DNA of 8,400 nucleotides from an uncultured Lachnospiraceae bacterium (GTDB lineage Bacteria > Bacillota > Clostridia > Lachnospirales > Lachnospiraceae), in the NCBI GenBank assembly GCA_946183625.1, contig CAMHCL010000068.1, forward strand, positions 1 to 8,400. Direction: 5' to 3'. The translations under genes and the position numbers were made by a program. The stretch's first letter is position 1, and every line of letters begins with the position of its first letter. The notes under the pieces are model-generated. The model was given only the letters and a program-made list of their open reading frames with translations. It had not been told where the DNA came from and made no database searches. This document shows positions 1-6,223 of this stretch, in pieces.

Positions 1-955
1 CTACGAAGAAATTCCTATTTGTATCTGAACCGAAGAAAGGTCTTAGATTAACAGGTACACTGGTAATTATAGGCTCAGCCGAAGACTGGCCACGAAGATA
101 TGATTTATAGATAGCCCAGGCATATGCTGCAACTATGTACTGGTTTATAGTCACGCCATATTCCTTTGACACCTTCTTGATCTGATCTACCGGAACTATG
201 CCATGAATAACTGCAAGCTTGTTGTCCGGCAGCTTATCTCCCTTTATCTCAACTGCCTTCTGTGTCTCATAAGTCTTCTTCTCCTTATGAGTATAATTCT
301 GAAGATAGCTGTCAGATGAATCCAGGGATGTACTGATATCCAGCTTATCCTGAGATATAGCAGCCAATTCTTCATGTGAATATCTCAGATACTGGTATGT
401 TATCTCTTTAAGGAAATTCAGAGCACCATTTCCATCCGAAAGCGCATGAAAGACTTCCAGATTGATCCTGTTTTTATAATAGCTGACTCTGAACATATAT
501 TTATTGTTAGCCGCAGGATCCATAAACAGACATGGATACTGATGTTCCTCAAGAATTCTCGGGATTGGTGAGAGATTTTCTTCAAAATAATACCAAAAGA
601 AACCACGCTTCATAGTACATTTGAAAACATCAAAGTAAGGCAGTACTTTTTCTACTGCCTTCTGTAGGAGATCAGCCTGTATATCCTCATTGAGGACAAC
701 ACTGACGCGATATACATTTGTCATGCCTTCCCTGGCTATAACAGGGAATAGCTGGGCTGTGTTATCAAGCTGGTCCCATTTCAGCTTCTTCGTATTGCTT
801 TTCTGGGCTCTTCTTTTCCTGGACTTCTTCTCAGCCTTCTTATCAGCCTTGCTTTGCTTTACAGCCTTCTCAGCCTTCTTATCGGCCTTGCTTTGCTTTA
901 CAGCCTTCTCAGTCTTATCTTCTTTACCAGTTTGCTTGGTCTTGGTTCTCGCCAT
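1..955 (-). CDS. HxxxD-type acyltransferase / condensation-domain-like protein, 3' end cut by window edge
   Basis: The frame is open for 318 codons from an ATG at 955 to the window edge, so the C-terminus is missing. The active-site signature HALSDG (His170, Asp174) follows a stretch with Asn-Arg-Ile and Leu-Glu-Val-Phe, as in the condensation/alcohol-acetyltransferase superfamily, where the His is the catalytic base of CoA- or carrier-bound acyl transfer. Further family-like stretches are RGFFWYYFEEN (118-128), KLKWDQLDNTAQLFP (57-71) and PVNLRPFF...TNRNFF near the end. The acyl donor and acceptor cannot be told from sequence. Residues 1-55 are an added lysine-rich head with two 13-residue repeats; the rest looks soluble. 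The start overlaps the upstream TPR gene by 32 bases. The next in-frame ATG (Met78) would remove the conserved LDNTAQLFP segment, so 955 is preferred, although its Shine-Dalgarno is only moderate (GGAG 12 bases upstream). In related Clostridia such genes often precede an alpha/beta hydrolase, but that part is outside the window. Confidence 0.85.
   Translation of the reverse strand, partial: MARTKTKQTGKEDKTEKAVKQSKADKKAEKAVKQSKADKKAEKKSRKRRAQKSNTKKLKWDQLDNTAQLFPVIAREGMTNVYRVSVVLNEDIQADLLQKAVEKVLPYFDVFKCTMKRGFFWYYFEENLSPIPRILEEHQYPCLFMDPAANNKYMFRVSYYKNRINLEVFHALSDGNGALNFLKEITYQYLRYSHEELAAISQDKLDISTSLDSSDSYLQNYTHKEKKTYETQKAVEIKGDKLPDNKLAVIHGIVPVDQIKKVSKEYGVTINQYIVAAYAWAIYKSYLRGQSSAEPIITSVPVNLRPFFGSDTNRNFFV
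828..905 (-). repeat. 39-bp tandem duplication inside the acyltransferase lysine-rich head
   Basis: Two adjacent 39-base copies, 828-866 and 867-905, differ at one base (A versus G in tatcRgcc). A partial third copy starts at 906 (ttctcag). The unit is 13 codons, so the frame is kept, and it encodes KAVKQSKADKKAE twice at about residues 17-42. The near identity, including synonymous positions, points to a recent duplication or ongoing slippage rather than selection on the protein alone. Confidence 0.93.
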
Positions 956-1748
956 AGCCACCGTTTTCTCCACTTTGATTATATTCCGACTCCTGAACTT
1001 CCTGCCTATGTTCCATAGACTCTTCCTTCTGTTCTTCGAGGTCTTCTCTTAACTGCTGTTCACGCTGTGACTCGTGATGTTCGCTTGAAGAATCCTTCTT
1101 ATCCTCATCACCGGAATCTTCCTGTTCTTCTTCGTCCTCATCACCATACTGATTTTCCGAATCCAGCTGCTGAAGCATATCATCTATGTCCTTCTTGAGC
1201 TTCTCAGCTTCCGGACTATGACCATCGGCTTTTCCAACCTCCGGACATGCACAGCCATCCTCCACCAGCACCTTACGGGCAGCCTTCAGCTGTCTTACCG
1301 CACTGGCCACGCTCTTCTCAGTATCAAGATGTTCAAAGTCTATCTTATGGCACATAGCAAGTGCCAGATTAATACGTATGGAACACTCTTTCTTCTCAGG
1401 AGGAGCACACTCAAGAGCCTGCTTATAGTTACCTATAGCCGAGTCATAATCACCATGCATATAGTCCACATTTCCAGCATTATAATAAGGCAGATAACCT
1501 TCCGGAATATTCACCTTCTGAAGCGCATTCGGAATGGTACTGCTGTAATTACCCTTATTATATGCAATAAGGAATCCACTGTTCATAGCATATCTGATGC
1601 ATAGGAACAGTCCCATAATGCCTAGAAGTACGGAAGCGATAATGATACCACGCATGAATCCTATAGGATTCTCAGGCTTAAAAGGTTTTCTCTCCTTCTT
1701 CTCGCGAACCTTCTTCTCTTTAGTTTTTTTAGGTTTCTTTTCCTTCAT
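924..1748 (-). CDS. TPR membrane protein with acidic tail (BatC-like role)
   Basis: This 274-residue protein has four parts. Residues 1-29 are strongly basic (MKEKKPKKTKEKK...). Residues 33-52 form one hydrophobic span. Residues 85-165 hold one clear TPR (GNVDYMHGDYDSAIGNYKQAL, roughly 92-112) and a probable second helical repeat. From about 200 to 255 the chain is very acidic and glutamine-rich, low complexity, with a Gly/Asn-rich end. The basic head before the span predicts that the head is cytoplasmic and the TPR and tail are extracytoplasmic. TPR proteins commonly follow the VWA genes in Bat-type loci, where they are thought to be protein-binding partners; that role is by context, not sequence identity. 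Five cysteines (114, 122, 133, 166, 168) lie in the predicted outside part. The gene starts 3 bases after the second VWA gene, and its last 32 bases overlap the acyltransferase start. The AAGGGA upstream is 12 bases from the ATG, so translation may rely on coupling. Confidence 0.85.
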   Translation of the reverse strand: MKEKKPKKTKEKKVREKKERKPFKPENPIGFMRGIIIASVLLGIMGLFLCIRYAMNSGFLIAYNKGNYSSTIPNALQKVNIPEGYLPYYNAGNVDYMHGDYDSAIGNYKQALECAPPEKKECSIRINLALAMCHKIDFEHLDTEKSVASAVRQLKAARKVLVEDGCACPEVGKADGHSPEAEKLKKDIDDMLQQLDSENQYGDEDEEEQEDSGDEDKKDSSSEHHESQREQQLREDLEEQKEESMEHRQEVQESEYNQSGENGGYGENQDQANW

Positions 1749-1751
1749 CTA

Positions 1752-2708
1752 TTACAGTCTTCCCTTGCGAACAAATACTATTACTTCCCATACAAGCAGC
1801 AGGAGCATAGGAAATGCAAAGTAGAAATATATATCTTCATAAACTATTGCATCAGAATCACCCATCACCAACGAACTTCCCGTCTTAATGGAATCCACCA
1901 GATATGAAATGTTGCTCTGCTTCGTCATATGGATATAGTCTATATCCAGATCATCTGCTATCTGCTTCAGATTATCTTCATTTATAACTGAATAGCCATC
2001 ACTGTTGGTCTTAGGATCCTTAATATATCCACCATAGGAATTCTTCATCCTTCCACCCTTAGCTGTGCCATAGCCCAGAACAGCACCGCCATCCACATAT
2101 TTTTCCAGATCCTTAAAGGACTGAAGCGCGCTTCCATCTGTGATCTCACCATCACTTATGAAGAAAAGCATAGTAAGTCTTCCTTCCTTCTCGGAGGAAG
2201 ATATCAGCATCTTCTCCAATTCCTCATAAGCCACAGACATGTTACTTCCCTTGGCATAATAGATATCAGGAGTCTTGATTGTAGAGATTGCATCCCTGAC
2301 AGTATTAGCGTCCTGAGTGAATGGAGCCAGCACCTGCGCCCTATTATCAAATCTTATGAGTCCGAAGTTACTTCCTATAAGCTCATTTATAATATATTCA
2401 CAATCTGCGGAAACCCCATCCATACGTGGATCCTTGCCATCATAATCCAGCGCCCACATACTAATAGTGGTATCCATTACGATAAGCACGTCGATATTCT
2501 TCATTTCAACCTGCATGTCATAGACCTTTCTCATAGGTCGCAGATTTATGAAAAACATGAGGATAATGATAACACTTATCCTGCCTATCGCCAGAGCCTT
2601 ATCAAGTTTTTCAGATTTTCTTTTCACTATGCTGTAGATGCATACGCCCAGGATAAAAACAAGTATCGGGACGATGATCACCATCGGCATAATAGGTTTA
2701 TACGTCAT
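1752..2708 (-). CDS. Membrane-anchored von Willebrand factor A protein 2 (BatA/BatB-like)
   Basis: This 318-residue protein has two N-terminal hydrophobic spans (about 8-27 and 41-55) separated by a basic loop (KRKSEKLDK), then a VWA domain at about 72-280, then a C-terminal span (about 293-313) ending RKGRL. The basic loop and end predict the VWA domain is outside the cell. The metal-site motif reads DTTIS (Asp79, Thr81, Ser83), a DxTxS version of MIDAS. The later SDGE (Asp186) fits the usual acidic position, and Ser155 in KGSNMS stands where Thr is usual. The length and layout match BatA/BatB-type proteins, which bind a divalent metal and a protein ligand. It begins 4 bases after the first VWA gene, with AGGTG 7 bases upstream of the ATG; Met7 or Met9 are possible later starts. 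It is probably a partner of the adjacent VWA protein, but its ligand is unknown. Confidence 0.88.
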   Translation of the reverse strand: MTYKPIMPMVIIVPILVFILGVCIYSIVKRKSEKLDKALAIGRISVIIILMFFINLRPMRKVYDMQVEMKNIDVLIVMDTTISMWALDYDGKDPRMDGVSADCEYIINELIGSNFGLIRFDNRAQVLAPFTQDANTVRDAISTIKTPDIYYAKGSNMSVAYEELEKMLISSSEKEGRLTMLFFISDGEITDGSALQSFKDLEKYVDGGAVLGYGTAKGGRMKNSYGGYIKDPKTNSDGYSVINEDNLKQIADDLDIDYIHMTKQSNISYLVDSIKTGSSLVMGDSDAIVYEDIYFYFAFPMLLLLVWEVIVFVRKGRL

Positions 2709-2712
2709 CTCT

Positions 2713-3810
2713 TTACACCTTCATATATATAGCCACAGCCGCCATCATGACCAGGCTTATAAGTATTATCAGATATGGTATCAGTGGCTGGTCAACCATT
2801 CTAGTCATAACCACCTCATCAACCTCCAGCGCCTCCTGTGCCTGTATATCCTTAATGATATCATCCACAGTAAGGGTCTCGCTCTGCTTGTAAAATGTGC
2901 CGCCTGTTTTTTCAACACATTTCTTAAACTCCTGAAGATCAGACTCATAGTCCGAAGTATTCATAAAGCTCCAGTTGTCCTGATTAGGGAAAATACCAAA
3001 GACTTTGATGTTATTCTTCTTACATATATCTGTTGCCTCATCCAGTTCTACAAGAGGACTTGCCAGTGATTCCTGTGCATTATCCGTAGACATGATGATT
3101 AGACGTGTTCTGTCTTCAGATTCCAGTCTTGGAAAACTATACATACAAGAAGCCAGTCCCTCGCCTACAAGGGAACTACCTTTAACATAGTTATTTACAA
3201 GAGTTCCGGCATCATAATAATCAAGCTTATCCTTCAGCTCCAGCATTTGATTATATTCATCACTGTATGTGTTGTAATGATACGACTCCTTATACAGAGC
3301 CATGTACTGTTTCTGAAGATCAAAGTATACCTTCAGCTCATCCAGCTTCTGTACGACGAAGTCATAATCATCAGTCATAGGAACATACAGAACGGTAGAA
3401 GTATTATATATAGATATACCGAATCTGTCTCCATCGAGACCAGCAACAACCTCTTTCAGGCTTTCAACCAGGTCATAGTTCAAATCACATATAGAGTAGG
3501 ATACATCCAGACATAGGAATATATCTCTCTTCTTGGTACCGTTGCTTGTTGTATGTTTTTCTGCAGGCCTTGCAACAAGGAAAGCCGACATAGCCATAGA
3601 CAAAACTAGACATACCTCGACTATGATGGTCGTAATGAAGTAGACTCTCTTTCTCTTTTTATAAATAGGGAGGTCCTTCAGAAACCTGGTATTTGCAGCC
3701 TTGGTTCCACCACTGTATTTAGTTTTCATTTTTATAATGTGCAGGATCAGAACCAGCATCACTATAATAGGCAACCCTATCTCAATTGCCAATGGATTTA
3801 TTAATTCCAT
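2713..3810 (-). CDS. Membrane-anchored von Willebrand factor A protein 1 (BatA-like)
   Basis: This 365-residue protein has hydrophobic spans at about 10-26, 58-80 and 343-362. A basic stretch (KKRKR, 51-55) lies between the first two, so the VWA domain (about 95-325) is predicted outside. The MIDAS motif is complete in form: DVSYS (Asp102, Ser104, Ser106), with Ser212/Ser213 in GSSLVGEGLA in place of the usual Thr, and Asp243 in MSTDN. The DGDRFGIS stretch (126-133) is typical of the BatA group. Residues 160-210 are unusual: a tyrosine-rich, charged segment sits where related domains usually have a short link between the helix after LTDD-type residues and the GxxxGxGL motif. The start overlaps the end of the preceding small membrane gene by 10 bases, and GAGGAG (3821-3826) lies 10 bases upstream of the ATG. 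The neighbours place it in a MoxR-VWA assembly system. The gene is intact, and no alternative family fits better. Confidence 0.9.
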   Translation of the reverse strand: MELINPLAIEIGLPIIVMLVLILHIIKMKTKYSGGTKAANTRFLKDLPIYKKRKRVYFITTIIVEVCLVLSMAMSAFLVARPAEKHTTSNGTKKRDIFLCLDVSYSICDLNYDLVESLKEVVAGLDGDRFGISIYNTSTVLYVPMTDDYDFVVQKLDELKVYFDLQKQYMALYKESYHYNTYSDEYNQMLELKDKLDYYDAGTLVNNYVKGSSLVGEGLASCMYSFPRLESEDRTRLIIMSTDNAQESLASPLVELDEATDICKKNNIKVFGIFPNQDNWSFMNTSDYESDLQEFKKCVEKTGGTFYKQSETLTVDDIIKDIQAQEALEVDEVVMTRMVDQPLIPYLIILISLVMMAAVAIYMKV

Positions 3811-4277
3811 TTATCTATGACTCCTCTGGTCTTCATAATAGCTCCGGAAACCTGTTTTACTTCTTCAGGTGCGAACTCCGGTCTATAGTACTCTCTGACT
3901 AACTGTGTAAGCGCCGGGATATTAAGTCTCTCTATATCCATAAGTGTGCATTCCTGCACGCGAATACCCGTAACCTCATACACAAACAATCGGATATCAA
4001 GACTGAGTCTCTGATATCCTTCTCTAGGTGTTATCTTACCGGATCTTACATCCTCATCCAGGTAAGACAATTCCTTCATGTACTTACCCTTGATGAACTG
4101 AAGGGTTATGCGCTTTGGTTTTTTGATCTTCATGATCTTAGCTTCTTCTATGTCATTCTTCAGCTTTTTATGGAAGAATATAACAAGGAATATAGCTAAA
4201 CCTATGAGCACAAATCCCAGTATCAGCCATAAGATCATATATTGAAATGGAGGTTGTAACTCAACCGAATAATTCAT
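3801..4277 (-). CDS. Small single-span membrane protein of the MoxR/VWA cluster (DUF4381-like position)
   Basis: From the ATG at 4277 this is 158 residues. One hydrophobic span at about 14-35 follows a short, mostly uncharged N-terminus. A very basic segment then follows (HKKLKND...KIMKIKKPKR), predicting an outside N-terminus and a cytoplasmic C-terminal domain of about 120 residues. That domain is helical in appearance, including LSYLDEDVRSGKITPREGYQRLSLDIRLFV split over two helices, and YYRPEFAPEE near residue 137. In Bat-type loci of other phyla a short single-span DUF4381 protein occupies this slot between DUF58 and the first VWA gene. The size, topology and position match, but sequence homology cannot be claimed by eye. 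An in-frame TTG at 4292 would add 5 residues; the ATG is preferred because GAAAGG sits 7 bases before it. It overlaps the DUF58 gene by 17 bases and the VWA gene by 10, so translation is probably coupled. Confidence 0.8.
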   Translation of the reverse strand: MNYSVELQPPFQYMILWLILGFVLIGLAIFLVIFFHKKLKNDIEEAKIMKIKKPKRITLQFIKGKYMKELSYLDEDVRSGKITPREGYQRLSLDIRLFVYEVTGIRVQECTLMDIERLNIPALTQLVREYYRPEFAPEEVKQVSGAIMKTRGVIDKWN

Positions 4278-5136
4278 TCCTGTGCCTTTCAAATAACTCT
4301 ACTACTTTATCTATTATCTCGCTCTCGCATGCCAGATCCATGGTAGTGATCTGATGACGCTTACACATATCCTCCGCACGCTGACGAACTTTATTTCTCT
4401 CTGCTATCTCTGCCTGATGAAGCTTATCATCCTTCAGGAAGAAGCTTCGGGCATACTTCTTGCTGTCCATATCAAAGAGCCTGTCACCTGTCATATATGC
4501 ATCTTCGATATTAATGAGCATAACATCATTTCTGACAGTCAGTCTCTTCAGAGTACTCTCATCCAGCTGATCCAGTCCATCCATATCAGTAATGATAAAT
4601 ACAATCATCTTACGTCGAATATTTTCAGCTACATACTCCAGCATATCCGACAAGTGGATGCGTGTCTCGTCCTTAAGACATTTATTATACTTATTCATTA
4701 CATTTTCAAAATGTACTTTACCGGATTTGAAATAACTGAAATCGTATCCCAGCTCATTACTGGTGATCACGGCATAGTCAGCACCATGAGCCTCTACCAG
4801 ATAAGCAATGGTTCCAAGTGTATCAAGCGCCACATCAGCCTTATTCTCACCCTTGGAGGTGTCGGCCATCATCTTTCGTCCGCTGTCACACACGAAAAGG
4901 ATGTTGTGCTTCTTGTCGGCTATATAACGTCTTATCAGAACCTTGCCGGTCTTTGATGTAGACTTCCAATCAATATCCTTTATGTTGTCGCCGTAGTGAT
5001 ACTCTCTCAGATCATCAAAATCAAAACTCCGTCCTCTATGAACAGATCTAAATTCACCATCCAGAAAGTTCGAAGTTTTTTTCTTGGAATAGAGTGCTAT
5101 CTTGGATTTAATTTTCGCAAGATAATCATAATTCAT
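4261..5136 (-). CDS. DUF58 domain protein, partner of MoxR ATPase
   Basis: This 291-residue protein begins almost directly with the DUF58 core. The diagnostic run is GEFRSVHRGRSFDFDDLREY (27-46) followed by GDNIKDIDWKSTSKTGK (49-65), close to the family pattern GxxxSxxxGxGxEFxxLReYxxGDDxRxIDW. A VWA-like fold follows. The strand that carries DxSxS in true MIDAS domains here reads CDSGRKM (83-89), so the metal motif is incomplete. FIITDMDG (180-187) is the matching later strand. Many DUF58 proteins have two membrane spans in front of this core; none is present here, so the protein is probably cytoplasmic. In known operons DUF58 follows moxR and is taken to be a client or adaptor of the ATPase; the exact biochemical role is not established. 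It starts 93 bases after moxR with AAGGGA (5145-5150) 8 bases before the ATG, and its 3' end overlaps the next gene. Confidence 0.92.
   Translation of the reverse strand: MNYDYLAKIKSKIALYSKKKTSNFLDGEFRSVHRGRSFDFDDLREYHYGDNIKDIDWKSTSKTGKVLIRRYIADKKHNILFVCDSGRKMMADTSKGENKADVALDTLGTIAYLVEAHGADYAVITSNELGYDFSYFKSGKVHFENVMNKYNKCLKDETRIHLSDMLEYVAENIRRKMIVFIITDMDGLDQLDESTLKRLTVRNDVMLINIEDAYMTGDRLFDMDSKKYARSFFLKDDKLHQAEIAERNKVRQRAEDMCKRHQITTMDLACESEIIDKVVELFERHRNELFG
4285..4290 (-). promoter_or_regulatory. Ribosome binding site deciding the start of the small membrane protein
   Basis: On the minus strand GAAAGG is followed by a 7-base spacer (CACAGGA) and ATG at 4277. The in-frame TTG at 4292-4290 overlaps this site and has no good site of its own. 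The element lies inside the 3' end of the DUF58 gene, consistent with translational coupling. Confidence 0.6.
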
Positions 5137-5229
5137 ATATATGTTCCCTTATATTACTATAGTGTCGTAATAATCCTAAATTGTTGCATTAATTTCAGTA
5201 TTCGAATAATTCTAAAGGTTTTGACAAAA
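5137..5229 (-). other. AT-rich 93-bp gap between moxR and DUF58 gene
   Basis: This is the only sizeable gap inside the operon. It contains a 13-base palindrome, gttttg-a-caaaac (5218-5230, its last base being the third base of the moxR TAG stop), and a perfect 10-base palindrome, tattcgaata (5199-5208). The DUF58 ribosome site lies at 5145-5150. The minus strand holds TTGTCA (5227-5222) and TATAGT (5161-5156), but they are not at promoter spacing from each other and neither has a good partner. No GC-rich stem with a T-run, so no terminator, is visible. An internal promoter, operator or mRNA processing site is possible but not shown. Confidence 0.4.
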
Positions 5230-6222
5230 CTAAGGTGTCTGAATAGAATTAACAAGCTTATCTATGATAGTCTCAACCTCAACACCATCCGCGATTGCAG
5301 CGTAGTTAAGATCTATACGGTGACGCAGTACCTGATGACGGAGAAGCTTTACATCGTCAGGAATAACATAGGTTCTTCCGTAGATAAGAGCAACTGCCTT
5401 TGCTATCTTCATAAATGCGATTGATGCTCTAGGGCTGGCACCCATACGTACATACTTGGAGAACTCCGGTGGGAGCATCTTGTCTGCATGACGTGTAGCA
5501 TCAACTATGAATGATATATACTGCTTAACAGACTTATCTATATAAACTCTCTCAGCTATAGCCTGGAGGTTGTTAACGTCCTTTATAGAAAGAACTGCAG
5601 GTGTCTTTCTGATAGAATGTGATTCAATTCTATTGAGGATTTCTGTCTCATCCTCAGGAGATGGATATGTTATCTTCTCTTTGATTAGGAAGCGGTCTGT
5701 CTGTGCTTCTGAAAGCATATATGTACCTTCCTGCTCTATAGGGTTCTGTGTTGCGATAACAATAAATACATCATCAGGCATGCTGTAGGTTACACCACCG
5801 ATAGTAACCTGACGTTCCTGCATGGCCTCAAGCATGGCACTCTGAGTCTTAGCACTTGATCTGTTAACCTCATCCAGAAGAACAAAGTTTGCAAATACAG
5901 GTCCAAGAGTTGTCTCGAAAGCTCCTGTAGACTGATTATAAACCTGAGTACCTATAATATCGCTCGGGAGAAGATCCGGAGTACACTGAATACGTGAAAA
6001 CTTTCCATCCACCGCATCTGATATAGTTTTTGCAGCTGTAGTCTTAGCAAGTCCAGGAACAGACTCTATAAGGATATGTCCGTCCGCTATAATTGATGCT
6101 ACAAGCGCAAATTTTAAATTCTGCTGACCCACCACCTTGGAATCATAATATCCTGACAGCCTCTTAATGGTTGTCTGTGCATAATTAAACTCCTCCTGGG
6201 TTATGTTACTCTGTCTCTCCAC
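5230..6222 (-). CDS. MoxR family AAA+ ATPase
   Basis: This complete 330-residue MoxR ATPase starts with GTG. The Walker A segment is SVPGLAKT (54-61, Lys60), where Ser54 replaces the usual first Gly. Walker B is FVLLDEVNRSS (Asp117, Glu118), followed by KTQSAMLEAMQE, typical of the family. Sensor 1 is IATQNPIEQEGTY (Asn160), the arginine region is SEAQTDRF (Arg177), and sensor 2 is GASPRAS (Arg265) in the C-terminal lid. Length and motif order are normal for MoxR. Family members act as cytoplasmic chaperone-like ATPases that work with VWA-domain proteins to insert cofactors or remodel and assemble protein complexes. The neighbours (DUF58, two VWA, TPR) are exactly this partner set, so a role in driving that complex is well founded, but the client is unknown. 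The start is one base after the transporter stop, with AAGGAG 7 bases upstream, which supports GTG as the real start and coupled translation. Confidence 0.96.
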   Translation of the reverse strand: MERQSNITQEEFNYAQTTIKRLSGYYDSKVVGQQNLKFALVASIIADGHILIESVPGLAKTTAAKTISDAVDGKFSRIQCTPDLLPSDIIGTQVYNQSTGAFETTLGPVFANFVLLDEVNRSSAKTQSAMLEAMQERQVTIGGVTYSMPDDVFIVIATQNPIEQEGTYMLSEAQTDRFLIKEKITYPSPEDETEILNRIESHSIRKTPAVLSIKDVNNLQAIAERVYIDKSVKQYISFIVDATRHADKMLPPEFSKYVRMGASPRASIAFMKIAKAVALIYGRTYVIPDDVKLLRHQVLRHRIDLNYAAIADGVEVETIIDKLVNSIQTP

Positions 6223-6223
6223 T

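Noticed and set aside
828..912. CRISPR-like or mobile-element repeat
   Set aside because: The 39-base copies abut directly without spacers, are in frame within a gene and have no terminal inverted repeats; they are a coding tandem duplication.
690..1052. Plus-strand open frame encoding a Phe/Leu/Ala-rich hydrophobic protein with internal repeats
   Set aside because: It is the complement of the lysine-rich acyltransferase head and the end of the TPR gene; the Lys and Glu codons read backwards give Phe and Leu. It has no good ribosome site, and both minus-strand genes are better supported.
4278..4292. TTG start at 4292 for the small membrane protein
   Set aside because: The ATG at 4277 has GAAAGG at 7 bases, whereas the TTG has only a weak upstream AGAG and overlaps that ribosome site.
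4354..4956. A 200-codon plus-strand open frame
   Set aside because: It lies wholly within the DUF58 gene, which carries the diagnostic family motif; the plus-strand product shows no recognisable domain.
5156..5184. Promoter with TATAGT as -10 in the moxR-DUF58 gap
   Set aside because: The 17-base-spaced -35 hexamer would be ACAATT, a poor match, and there is no extended -10; AT-rich sequence gives such hexamers by chance.
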